From Rhodospirillales bacterium (lineage in GTDB: Bacteria > Pseudomonadota > Alphaproteobacteria > Rhodospirillales > GLO-3), in NCBI GenBank assembly GCA_003354135.1, contig PIVK01000030.1:1-33653 (forward strand): DNA of 33,653 nucleotides, read 5' to 3'. The notes below the pieces were generated by a model. It was not told the origin of the DNA. It made no database searches and saw only the letters and a program-made list of their open reading frames with translations. The first letter of the stretch is position 1. Every line of letters begins with the position of its first letter. The position numbers and the translations under genes were made by a program. This document shows positions 8,131 to 15,492 of this stretch, piece by piece.

Positions 8131-8144
8131 GGTGTTGCAGCACC
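8131..8144. promoter_or_regulatory. Candidate operator, copy 1, upstream of the OFA transporter
   Basis: GGTGTTGCAGCACC is an imperfect palindrome (GGTG...CACC) upstream of the TATAAT box, where an activator could bind. A related site lies at 8077-8090. Confidence 0.35.
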
Positions 8145-8347
8145 CCTGCCATGTAGAATTGTCACCACAATCTTGTGAAAATATTAACTTTTTATCGCCG
8201 GTATCGCCGGTACCGAACATTTCCTATGGGATTCGTCCGGAATCGCTTGTCTGTGGGCTTAGGCCTCGACGTCCTGCCTGAGGGTGTCGCGCCCCTTTCC
8301 GTCCCTTTCTATCATATTGATGTAGATGATGATTTCCGCGATCCGCT
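8145..8347. other. Intergenic stretch between the OFA promoter and the GT2 gene
   Basis: Together with the promoter and leader this makes a gap of about 320 bases. It holds an AT-rich run at 8165-8193 and a tandem 9-bp duplication ATCGCCGGT at 8194-8211. No gene is supported; the plus-strand ORF at 8175-8387 has no ribosome binding site or recognisable content. Confidence 0.4.
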
Positions 8348-9601
8348 CTACGTTCCCTTGCGCCCTCGATATTCGGCCAGGGCATGAAGGAGCAGCGTCG
8401 AAATGAAGGTCAGGATTCCGAGGATGATGAAGATGAGGCCCGCCACCGCACCGTGGTTGATCCCGACCATGGCCGGCGTCACCGTGTTCTCTGCCTCGAT
8501 AAAGGCCATGACGAACCGTCCCGCCAGCAACAGGCCCGCCACCACGGCCGAAGCGGACGCCAATGCAACCGGAGTGTATGCGAAGCGTGCCGTCCAGCGT
8601 CGCGCCGCTTCGCCGGATGTGTCGTAGAGGGTCTCGGCCATGGCGCCTAAGAAGAAGAGCTGAAGTCCGACGACGGCGATGGTCCCGCCCACCATCTGGG
8701 AGTTGAGGGACAGCACCATCCCACCGGCTTCGACCGACCCTCTCGCCAACGCCACGGTGGCGAGAATCCCCAACAGGAACAACAGCAGGCCGGGTTTCAA
8801 GGAAAAGAAGTCCGCCCCGTGCACCAGCATTGTCTGCAGGTTGATCCAACCCGCCTGCCAGGGCGAGAACCACCCCATCCGCTTGTGGTGGCTGACCCTC
8901 CCATCCCGGTCCTTGTAGAAACGCACCGGCACCTCGTCCGTCTTCAGTTTCAGGCGGACCGCCTTGATGATCATCTCGGAAGCGTATTGCCAGGACTGGG
9001 AAACCATTTCCAGGCGCAGGAAGGCGTCGAGCGTCAACGCCCGCATGCCGCAGTGAATGTCGGAAAACCGGCTGCGGTATATGATGTTGAGAATGGCACT
9101 GGTGAGCGGCGTCCCGAAGTAGCGGTGCAATTTCGGCATGGCCCCGTCTTCGATGTAGCCCGCGAACCGCGACCCCATGACATACTCGGCACCGCCACGC
9201 AGCTTTTCGACAAAGGGAGCGATATGGCGAAAATCGTACGTGCAGTCGGCATCTCCCAGGATGACCCAACGCCCGCGGATAATGGGGATAGCATCGATGT
9301 AGGCCCGTCCCAGCCCCCGCCGCGGCGCCTTGAGAACCCGCCCACCCTTCTCCAGCACGATCCGGGGGGTGTCATCGTCGGAACTGTCGATAATCAGGAT
9401 CTCGGCTTCGACCCCGGCCGCGGCGATGCCCTTGTGGCACCAGTCCATGAACTGGGCGATCACCGCCTCCTCGTTGAGGGCCGGGATGACGATCGAAAGC
9501 TCCGGCTCGGCCACATCGTCCTTGGGAACGTAGAGGGCAAGCTCGGTGTCATGAGCCACGGCAAGGCGCCGTGCGCCCTCTATACCCTCCAAAGCAATCA
9601 T
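8348..9601 (-). CDS. Family 2 glycosyltransferase with C-terminal membrane domain (polyprenyl-phosphate sugar synthase-like)
   Basis: 417 residues. The GT2 catalytic domain (about 33-260) opens with LSIVIPALNEEAVI and contains ILIIDSSDDDTP, the LGDADCTYDF metal-binding segment and SDIHCGMRALT. This is the pattern of dolichyl/polyprenyl-phosphate mannose or glucose synthases. The C-terminal 150 residues contain about four hydrophobic segments, which anchor the enzyme in the inner membrane. It probably moves a sugar from a nucleotide donor to undecaprenyl phosphate on the cytosolic face, giving a donor for GT-C enzymes. A GT-C-type gene ends 27 bases upstream on the same strand. The start at 9601 has a run of G (GGGGGGG) about eight bases before it. 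The sugar transferred is unknown. Confidence 0.85.
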   Translation of the reverse strand: MIALEGIEGARRLAVAHDTELALYVPKDDVAEPELSIVIPALNEEAVIAQFMDWCHKGIAAAGVEAEILIIDSSDDDTPRIVLEKGGRVLKAPRRGLGRAYIDAIPIIRGRWVILGDADCTYDFRHIAPFVEKLRGGAEYVMGSRFAGYIEDGAMPKLHRYFGTPLTSAILNIIYRSRFSDIHCGMRALTLDAFLRLEMVSQSWQYASEMIIKAVRLKLKTDEVPVRFYKDRDGRVSHHKRMGWFSPWQAGWINLQTMLVHGADFFSLKPGLLLFLLGILATVALARGSVEAGGMVLSLNSQMVGGTIAVVGLQLFFLGAMAETLYDTSGEAARRWTARFAYTPVALASASAVVAGLLLAGRFVMAFIEAENTVTPAMVGINHGAVAGLIFIILGILTFISTLLLHALAEYRGRKGT

Positions 9602-9628
9602 TTCAATTCCCCCCCCGAAAACGCCATG

Positions 9629-11449
9629 TTAGCGAGCCGCCGGAGGTGAAACCACCTCGAACAGACGGAACTGGCGGCCGGCTTCCGACGGCACCTCCAC
9701 CTCGCGGATCCAGGACGGCCCTCTCCCCTGCAGCAGACGACGATAGAAGAGTCGGTCGTCCGTATCGGTCGCGAGCACGAAACCGTTCCCCCGATAATCG
9801 GGACACATGAGCACCAAATCGATCCCTCGTTCAACCATCAAGGCCCGCGATATCTCCGGGTCCGTAGCACGTAGGATGTCCCAGTTCGCCCGCAGACCCG
9901 CGTCGTTGCGGTGATGGACGGTGGCGACGACCCGGTGTCGAGTCCGGTAGAGGAGTTCCGGCCCCACGTTGGCCGGCGCCATGAAAGTCCGGGGACGATT
10001 GCCCCAGGGCGGGCGGGAGAGAACGGGGGCCAGCGCCTCGACAGGGCATTCCTTGCTCACATCGGCGATCTCCGCCGCAGTGCCATCGTCCGCGCTCAGC
10101 CCGCCGATCAACAGAGGGCCGACGGCGATGGCCACGAAGGCCGGCACCTTAATTAGGACCCGCAGAAAACTCCCCGTCCGGGCATTGATCGCTCGATCGA
10201 GCTGCACTATCAAATCGGCCAGCGGTATCGCAAGGAAAAGCCCGGCATAGGGCGCCCAACGCAACCAGACCATCGTGAACCCCAGGTAAACAACACATCC
10301 CAGGGTGATCATCAGCCAGCTCAATTTCTCCGCCCGACCGGCCACGCACCGCAGGCGCCAGATCAGAACCGGCAGCGCGAACAATACCCCGCCTACGAGA
10401 ATAAAGGCTTCGCTGACCGTCTTGACCGGCTGGACCTCGCTAACCCGGCTGATGAGTTCGCGTTGAACCAGGGGGTCGATATCCACTTCCGGTCCACCGA
10501 TGACCCTGGGAAAGAGGATAACCATGGCCCCCGCCACCCCCGCCGCCGCCGACACCGCCAGCACGGCCCGCCCGGTGAGGGAAAGCTGGAACCGGCGTTC
10601 GGTCAACGCCATCAGCCCCCACGCGGCCAGTAGGGCCAGGGACAGAGCAAGATGAACCAAGGAAATCCGGTCGGTGTCGTTCCCCCACGGCTCGGCCATA
10701 CCTCGGTCCAGAACCAGAAACATCAAGATTCCGGCGGCAAAGGCCGGCAACATTGCCCAATGGCGGCGCAGACCCTCCGGGTCTCCGGACAGCCAAGCGA
10801 GCCCCGTCACGCTGAGAACGAGACCGATCAGAACCAAAGATTCAGGTCCGGCCCAGACAGCCAGGGCCGCGAGGACGCCGAGCGCTGCCGACCACCGATG
10901 GTCCGGCCCGACATTGTTGACAATCAGGGACCGCAAGGTAAGCCCCAGAATGACGGTCGTGATCAGCAGAAAGAACGCATGGTGGTCGGCGACCCCGAAC
11001 CCGCAAAGCTTGACCAAACCGGCATGTGTCGTCGTCAGCAGGCCCGCAACTACGGCCGCCCAGGTGCCGAGAAGCGGCATTACCGCCCACACCAGCGCCA
11101 CCGCAAAAAGGGCGTGAACCATCGGGCTGACCATATAGCCGGCCCAGTGGACCGCCTCCGCCATCCCCACGAAAGGAACCATGGGCAGGGCCAGAGCCCC
11201 AACGACAAGATCGAAAGGCCTGGTCCAATGGGAGGTAAATCCCCACGGCGCGTTCGCCCGCTCGAATGTATGGTCCCACCAGTCCCCGGTAGCAAGCAGG
11301 TCGATAACCCGCATGACCCGCATATAGCTGTCGCCGTCCAAGAAACGTCCGTCGAGTCCCGAGTCATCGCCCATCAGACCGACCACGACATGGATAATGA
11401 GAACCCAAGCCGCGACCAGCGCCAGCATCATGGGACTCTTTCCTGTCAT
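9629..11449 (-). CDS. GT-C fold integral membrane glycosyltransferase, STT3/oligosaccharyltransferase-like
   Basis: 606 residues with a membrane-embedded N-terminal part of ten or more hydrophobic segments and a soluble periplasmic C-terminus from about 440. The first periplasmic loop has FLDGDSYMRVMRVIDLL, resembling the acidic catalytic loop (DxD/DPYYH type) of STT3 and related GT-C enzymes. A second motif, GVADHHAFFLLIT, resembles the DHH loop of STT3/AglB. The enzyme would use a lipid-linked sugar or oligosaccharide, which fits the adjacent polyprenyl-phosphate sugar synthase-like gene. The acceptor is unknown: a protein, glycan or lipid. No WWDYG-type motif was seen, so protein N-glycosylation is not supported. 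The start overlaps the upstream methyltransferase stop by four bases (ATGA), so the genes are co-translated. Confidence 0.68.
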   Translation of the reverse strand: MTGKSPMMLALVAAWVLIIHVVVGLMGDDSGLDGRFLDGDSYMRVMRVIDLLATGDWWDHTFERANAPWGFTSHWTRPFDLVVGALALPMVPFVGMAEAVHWAGYMVSPMVHALFAVALVWAVMPLLGTWAAVVAGLLTTTHAGLVKLCGFGVADHHAFFLLITTVILGLTLRSLIVNNVGPDHRWSAALGVLAALAVWAGPESLVLIGLVLSVTGLAWLSGDPEGLRRHWAMLPAFAAGILMFLVLDRGMAEPWGNDTDRISLVHLALSLALLAAWGLMALTERRFQLSLTGRAVLAVSAAAGVAGAMVILFPRVIGGPEVDIDPLVQRELISRVSEVQPVKTVSEAFILVGGVLFALPVLIWRLRCVAGRAEKLSWLMITLGCVVYLGFTMVWLRWAPYAGLFLAIPLADLIVQLDRAINARTGSFLRVLIKVPAFVAIAVGPLLIGGLSADDGTAAEIADVSKECPVEALAPVLSRPPWGNRPRTFMAPANVGPELLYRTRHRVVATVHHRNDAGLRANWDILRATDPEISRALMVERGIDLVLMCPDYRGNGFVLATDTDDRLFYRRLLQGRGPSWIREVEVPSEAGRQFRLFEVVSPPAAR

Positions 11450-12051
11450 CGTTCCACGTCGAGATAGGCTATGAAGTGGAGGTTACGCCCGAAAACCCAG
11501 CTTGCCGGCGCTGGATAGAGACCGACGTCCGTGATCCATTCTTCGACAGTCAGCCTCAATTCCGTGAAGGCCGAGTCCCACTGGGCGCGGGTCCAGTAAT
11601 TGAAGGGCAGAACGACCCCGTGCTGGGCGTTGCCGACGAAATCCATGAAGCGGAGCGTCGGCCGAGCGAGGAACCCATCCGCCAGATGATCCTTGATCAA
11701 CAGGCCGTGGCCCGCCACCCGCGCACCTTCCCGCAGCAAAGCCAGGGGATTCCCCGTGTGGTGCAGCATATCATTGAACATGACGACGTCGGCAGCTCCA
11801 TCCTCCAGGGGGAGGGTCGATCCGTCGAACCGTTCCACCGGAATGTGGGTCTCCGGCCGAATTAAAATATCGAGTCCCCGGATACCAACGTCGGGACGAT
11901 GCTGCTGGATGACCTTATCTATCAGTCCGTCTCCGCACCCCACGTCGACGACCGAGGCTTCCTTGGGTAGGAAACCGGCCAGCCGAAGCGCCAACCGGCG
12001 ATTGCGCGGCGTGCTAACGCTGGACTGGTATGCGGAGCGGTAGAGATTCAT
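11446..12051 (-). CDS. Class I SAM-dependent methyltransferase
   Basis: 201 residues with a Rossmann methyltransferase core. Motif I is VVDVGCGDGLIDKVI (about 35-49), the acidic end of strand 2 is GLDILIRPE, and the post-II segment is VVMFNDMLHHTGNPLALLREGARVA. A small-molecule or glycan substrate is likely. It is first in a minus-strand operon with the GT-C enzyme (four-base overlap) and the GT2 gene, so it may methylate a sugar or lipid intermediate of that pathway. It lies 72 bases from a divergent sugar-nucleotide epimerase, a gap likely to hold a shared promoter region. The ribosome binding site before the ATG at 12051 is weak (AAAGAG). Confidence 0.85.
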   Translation of the reverse strand: MNLYRSAYQSSVSTPRNRRLALRLAGFLPKEASVVDVGCGDGLIDKVIQQHRPDVGIRGLDILIRPETHIPVERFDGSTLPLEDGAADVVMFNDMLHHTGNPLALLREGARVAGHGLLIKDHLADGFLARPTLRFMDFVGNAQHGVVLPFNYWTRAQWDSAFTELRLTVEEWITDVGLYPAPASWVFGRNLHFIAYLDVER

Positions 12052-12123
12052 GTCGGCTCTTTATGGAACGAAAAAAATCATCATACTGGCAAGCCTGTCC
12101 CTTGAACAGCGGAGCCAATCTCA

Positions 12124-13098
12124 ATGCCCCAGGGCCGATTCTTCATCGTCGGCGGTGCCGGATTCATCGGCAGCCACCTCACCGATCGCCTGCTTATGGA
12201 CGATGCCGTTCAAGGGGTCACACTCTTTGACAACTTCTCCTCTGGGCAGGAGTGGCACTATGCCCACCACGGCGATGACGCCCGGATTCGGGTCGTGCGC
12301 GCCGACGTCAAGGACCTGGATCGGTTGACGGATGCCATGACCGGCCACGGTACGGTGATCCACCTGGCGTCCAATCCCGACATCGCCAAGGCAATGACCG
12401 AGCCCGCGGTTGATTTCCACGAGGGGACGCTGCTGACTCACAATGTGCTCGAAGCCATGCGGCTCTCCGGTGCCCAGCGTATCCTCTATGCGTCCGGCAG
12501 CGGAATCTACGGCAACCTGGGCGAGGCGGAGGCCCACGAGGATCACGGCCCGCTGGACCCCATATCCACCTACGGCGCCAGCAAACTCGCCGGGGAATCC
12601 ATGATCGCGGCCTACGCCCACATGTTCGGCCTGTCGGGCTGTGCGTTCCGCTTCGGAAACGTGGTGGGGCCGCGCCAGACCCATGGCGTGGGGTTCGACT
12701 TCATTCGCCGCCTGATGGCAAACCCCGACCATCTCGACATCTTGGGGGATGGGACGCAGAGCAAGTCTTATATACACGTCGAAGATGCGGTTTCGGCGAT
12801 GTTGCTGGCCAATGAGAAGGCCCCCCGCCCCTCCGCGGCCTTCAACGTCGCCACGGGGGACTACATCACGGTCAGAGAAATCGCCGGCCTGGCGCTCGAC
12901 TGTCTGGGCCTGGACGCCGGACTGGTCGAACTTCGCTACAGTGGCGGGGACCGGGGTTGGAAGGGCGATGTCCCGGTGGTACGCCTGAACACGAAGCGCA
13001 TCCGGACCTTGGGCTGGCGTTGTGCCCGCAACTCTGCCGAAGCCCTCCGGGAGTCCATGATGTCCTTAGTTGGGGACAGCCATAACGGCCGCCTGTGA
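12124..13098 (+). CDS. NAD-dependent sugar-nucleotide epimerase/dehydratase (extended SDR)
   Basis: 324 residues. The N-terminal NAD-binding motif is IVGGAGFIGSHL (GxxGxxG, residues 8-19), the Asp binding the ribose is in LFDNFSSG, and the active site consists of an upstream Ser/Thr in YASGSGIYG and the YGASK (YxxxK) motif. RFGNVVGPRQ is the conserved substrate-domain segment. It most resembles UDP-glucose 4-epimerase and related nucleotide-sugar dehydratases; the exact sugar cannot be told. GGAG at about seven bases before the ATG supports the start. It is divergent from the methyltransferase-GT-C-GT2 operon and probably supplies that glycan pathway. Confidence 0.88.
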   Translation: MPQGRFFIVGGAGFIGSHLTDRLLMDDAVQGVTLFDNFSSGQEWHYAHHGDDARIRVVRADVKDLDRLTDAMTGHGTVIHLASNPDIAKAMTEPAVDFHEGTLLTHNVLEAMRLSGAQRILYASGSGIYGNLGEAEAHEDHGPLDPISTYGASKLAGESMIAAYAHMFGLSGCAFRFGNVVGPRQTHGVGFDFIRRLMANPDHLDILGDGTQSKSYIHVEDAVSAMLLANEKAPRPSAAFNVATGDYITVREIAGLALDCLGLDAGLVELRYSGGDRGWKGDVPVVRLNTKRIRTLGWRCARNSAEALRESMMSLVGDSHNGRL

Positions 13099-13151
13099 CG
13101 GAAGGCCGGAAAATTAATGATTTCCGTCGTTACCCTCGGATTTATCGAATC

Positions 13152-13180
13152 TTGACATCCCGGCACATTTTACCTTGAAT
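13152..13180 (+). promoter_or_regulatory. Sigma-70-type promoter for the OmpA-family lipoprotein gene
   Basis: A perfect -35 TTGACA at 13152-13157, a 17-base spacer and a -10 TTGAAT (4 of 6) at 13175-13180. The predicted start near 13187 gives a leader of about 94 bases to the ATG at 13281. Read from sequence only. Confidence 0.55.
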
Positions 13181-13280
13181 TTACCACTGGGTGAGCCAAA
13201 CTATTGCCACTGGGAGTAAGATACTTCTCGGTTGTGGAAATCATTCTAGAGCAAAATCAGGCACTTTTGGAGAATTTCTC

Positions 13281-14126
13281 ATGTCGAAAATGAAGAATGC
13301 CCTTATGTCGGCTGCCATCGTAGCACCGGCGATCGCTCTATCGGCCTGTGCTACCAATTTCGACGTCGACGGCGTGGCCGCCATACCCAACAAGGGCGAC
13401 GCCTTCGCCAGTGCGCTCCACAAGCGCTACATCGATCGTGCCCGCTTCGAAGTTGGCGAGAGTGACTGGATATCCGTCGACTACTTCACCACCCGGGCCG
13501 AAATGGCCGCCATGGGCACGGCCCCGGCACCGCAGAAACCAAGCGACCGGGCCTTGAAGACCGATGGCGACGCCATTATGGCCGGACACAAACGCCTAGT
13601 CGCGGCACTGAACACCAGTGCGCCCCAGGTGGCCCCGGACGCCTGCGCCCTGTCGCAGACCTGGCTCGAACACTGGATGGAGCAGGCGGAGGAAGGCCAT
13701 CAGAACGACCACATCGCCTGGACGCGAGGCGAGTTTCAGAAGATCATTCCCAAATGCGTTGGTGATGTCTCCAATGCCGCCATGATGCCGGTTCCGGGAC
13801 CGTTCGATGTCTTCTTCGGTTTCGACAGCACCAAACTTGACGCCAAGGCCAACGCAGTGATTAAGGGGGCCGTCAGTGCTGCCAAGTCCTACGGCCCGCA
13901 GACCATCTCGGTCAACGGCCATACCGACCGGGCAGGCAGTGTGGGCTACAACGCACGGCTGGCCGAACGGCGCGCGGATACTGTGCTGGATGCCCTGGCC
14001 GACGCAGGCATCAGGGCCATGTGGAATATGGCCTCCTTCGGCGAAACTCGGCCCCGGGTTAAGACGGGAGACGGAGTCCGTAATCCAGTCAACCGCCGTG
14101 TTGAGATCAGGTTCGGCAAGAAGTGA
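13281..14126 (+). CDS. OmpA-family outer-membrane lipoprotein
   Basis: 281 residues from the ATG at 13281, which has GGAGA upstream; a longer in-frame ORF from 13191 is rejected. The N-terminus is a lipoprotein signal peptide with lipobox LSAC (Cys near residue 23). A region unique to this protein (about 30-165) follows, with a PDACALSQTW segment. The C-terminal 110 residues form an OmpA peptidoglycan-binding domain: VFFGFDSTKLDAKA, ISVNGHTDRAGSVGYNARLAERRADTV, and the end motif NPVNRRVEI. It should be anchored in the outer membrane and bind peptidoglycan, as Pal-like proteins do. It is monocistronic, with a consensus promoter and a GC-rich terminator. The middle region has no assignable function. 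Confidence 0.88.
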   Translation: MSKMKNALMSAAIVAPAIALSACATNFDVDGVAAIPNKGDAFASALHKRYIDRARFEVGESDWISVDYFTTRAEMAAMGTAPAPQKPSDRALKTDGDAIMAGHKRLVAALNTSAPQVAPDACALSQTWLEHWMEQAEEGHQNDHIAWTRGEFQKIIPKCVGDVSNAAMMPVPGPFDVFFGFDSTKLDAKANAVIKGAVSAAKSYGPQTISVNGHTDRAGSVGYNARLAERRADTVLDALADAGIRAMWNMASFGETRPRVKTGDGVRNPVNRRVEIRFGKK

Positions 14127-14171
14127 GCGATCCCGACAGAGCGGGTGAGAACATCCGGGCGAGAATATGTG

Positions 14172-14203
14172 GGGGGCGCGGCGCCGGAAGGTTCCGCGCC
14201 CTC
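14172..14203 (+). terminator. Probable intrinsic terminator after the OmpA-family gene
   Basis: A GC-rich stem (GGGCGCGG at 14174-14181, CCGCGCCC at 14194-14201, extendable by two pairs including a G-U) with a 12-base loop, followed by a pyrimidine-rich TCCTTTGCTT. It lies 46 bases after the stop codon. It argues against starting the next gene at 14167, because the stem would be inside the coding region. Confidence 0.55.
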
Positions 14204-14238
14204 TCCTTTGCTTGATCGAGGCAACCTATAAGCGATCC

Positions 14239-14991
14239 ATGCCTGACGGTCCTCTGTCCCTCGATATCGTCTTCGACGCCATTTGTCCCTGGTGCTTCAT
14301 CGGAAAGCGCAGGGTCGAACAGGCCTTGGCGCTGAGGCCCGGGCTCAAGGTAGCCCTGCGCTGGCACCCCTTCCTGCTCAATCCCCAGATGCCACAGGAA
14401 GGCGCCAGCCGCGAGGTCTATCTTGCCAAGAAGTTCGGCGAAGAAGCCCGGGTGCAACGCATCCTGAATTCCATATCCGAAGCTGGCCGGATGGTGGGGA
14501 TAGACTTCGATTTCAACCGCATCGAGCGCACCCCGAATACCATCAACGCCCACCGTCTGGTCCTCTATGCCGAGGGGCACGGACTGGCAGACCAAGCGGT
14601 CGAGGCCCTGTTCCAGGCCTATTTCCTGGAAGGCCGCAACACGGGCGAGACCGAGGTGTTGATCGACATCTGCAGCCGTCTCGGCCTGGAATCGGACCGG
14701 CTGTCGCGCATTCTCTCGAGCCACGACGAAATCACGACCATCTACGAGGAAAACGCCAGGGCCCATCGCTTGGGAATCAACGGCGTCCCTTCCTTTTTGC
14801 TGGCCGGACACCTTACCATTTCGGGGGCGCAGGAACCGCAGGTGCTGGTCCGGGTTCTGGATGTCGCGGCTCGGATGAGGGGAACGGCCACCCCACCCTT
14901 CTCCGGGAACAACGAACACATGTCACGCCCCGAAGGACTCGTGACAAAACAACCACTCCGGATTGTGCCGATAAAAACTGAAGACAGGTGA
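14239..14991 (+). CDS. DsbA-family (FrnE-like) thiol oxidoreductase
   Basis: About 250 residues from the ATG at 14239. The thioredoxin-fold active site CPWC is at residues 16-19 (DAICPWCFIGKRRVEQAL), directly after the first strand, the pattern of FrnE/2-hydroxychromene-2-carboxylate isomerase-type DsbA proteins. An alpha-helical insert (about 75-165) and the cis-proline segment NGVPSFLLAG near 187 complete the fold. No signal peptide is visible, so a cytosolic location is likely, unlike classical DsbA. An in-frame ATG at 14167 would add residues unlike the family and would overlap the terminator. Convergent with the small minus-strand gene 9 bases downstream. The function is probably redox or isomerase activity on an unknown substrate. 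Confidence 0.86.
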   Translation: MPDGPLSLDIVFDAICPWCFIGKRRVEQALALRPGLKVALRWHPFLLNPQMPQEGASREVYLAKKFGEEARVQRILNSISEAGRMVGIDFDFNRIERTPNTINAHRLVLYAEGHGLADQAVEALFQAYFLEGRNTGETEVLIDICSRLGLESDRLSRILSSHDEITTIYEENARAHRLGINGVPSFLLAGHLTISGAQEPQVLVRVLDVAARMRGTATPPFSGNNEHMSRPEGLVTKQPLRIVPIKTEDR

Positions 14992-15000
14992 TCGTCGGTG

Positions 15001-15360
15001 TCAGACCACGATGGCCGTATCAGGCCCCAGAACATCCAGAAGCTCTGCTAGGCTGGCTCCCACGGTCAGGCCCCATTCACCAAAGCCGGTCGCCATGTAG
15101 GCGCCGTTTTCGCTCTTGGCCAGCCGGATCGGAGCGGCACCCGACGCATTGGGGTGGATGGTCACCAAGTCACGGCCGCTCTCGCCGCCAACCCGTTCCC
15201 AGGACCGCCATTGCGGTGTTTTGTCAACCCGCTCGACGATCAAAAGAAGTTCCTCATCCGTGAAACGCATGTCCCGCATAGAAACCTCATCAGGAGGAGC
15301 AAAGGACGGCGTCCCGGGCCAACGGCCCCCAGTATCGGTTACGGTATTGTTCTTCTTCAT
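15001..15360 (-). CDS. Small protein of unknown function
   Basis: About 119 residues from the ATG at 15360, preceded by GGGAAAGG. In-frame ATGs further upstream (15387, 15441) have no ribosome binding site. The protein is soluble, without signal peptide or membrane segment. The N-terminus is polar and probably disordered (to about residue 28). The remainder looks like a compact alpha/beta domain: DMRFTDEELLLIVERVDKT, RLAKSENGAYMATGFGEWG, then LAELLDVLGPD. It is not recognised. It lies downstream of mfd in the same direction with a 133-base gap, and may be a separate unit. Composition matches its neighbours, which supports its being a real gene. Confidence 0.6.
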   Translation of the reverse strand: MKKNNTVTDTGGRWPGTPSFAPPDEVSMRDMRFTDEELLLIVERVDKTPQWRSWERVGGESGRDLVTIHPNASGAAPIRLAKSENGAYMATGFGEWGLTVGASLAELLDVLGPDTAIVV

Positions 15361-15492
15361 GGGGCCTTTCCCATCCTTCTTGGGCATAAGAGTGCCACAA
15401 GAAATGCTGCACTGCAACATGTTTGCCGTGCAGTGCACCACTCGTCTTGATATATGGTCCCCGGATTGCGGCTATTCAAGGACGGCAAAGGC

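Noticed and set aside
13098-13129. GACGGAA...TTCCGTC hairpin after the epimerase
   Set aside because: A 7-bp stem with an AT-rich loop and no T-run; too weak to call a terminator.
13191-13280. N-terminal extension of the OmpA lipoprotein
   Set aside because: It precedes a clean signal peptide and lipobox and contains no ribosome binding site for the longer form; the ATG at 13281 has GGAGA.
14167-14238. Longer start for the FrnE/DsbA-like gene
   Set aside because: It would include the GC-rich terminator hairpin and add residues not seen in the family.
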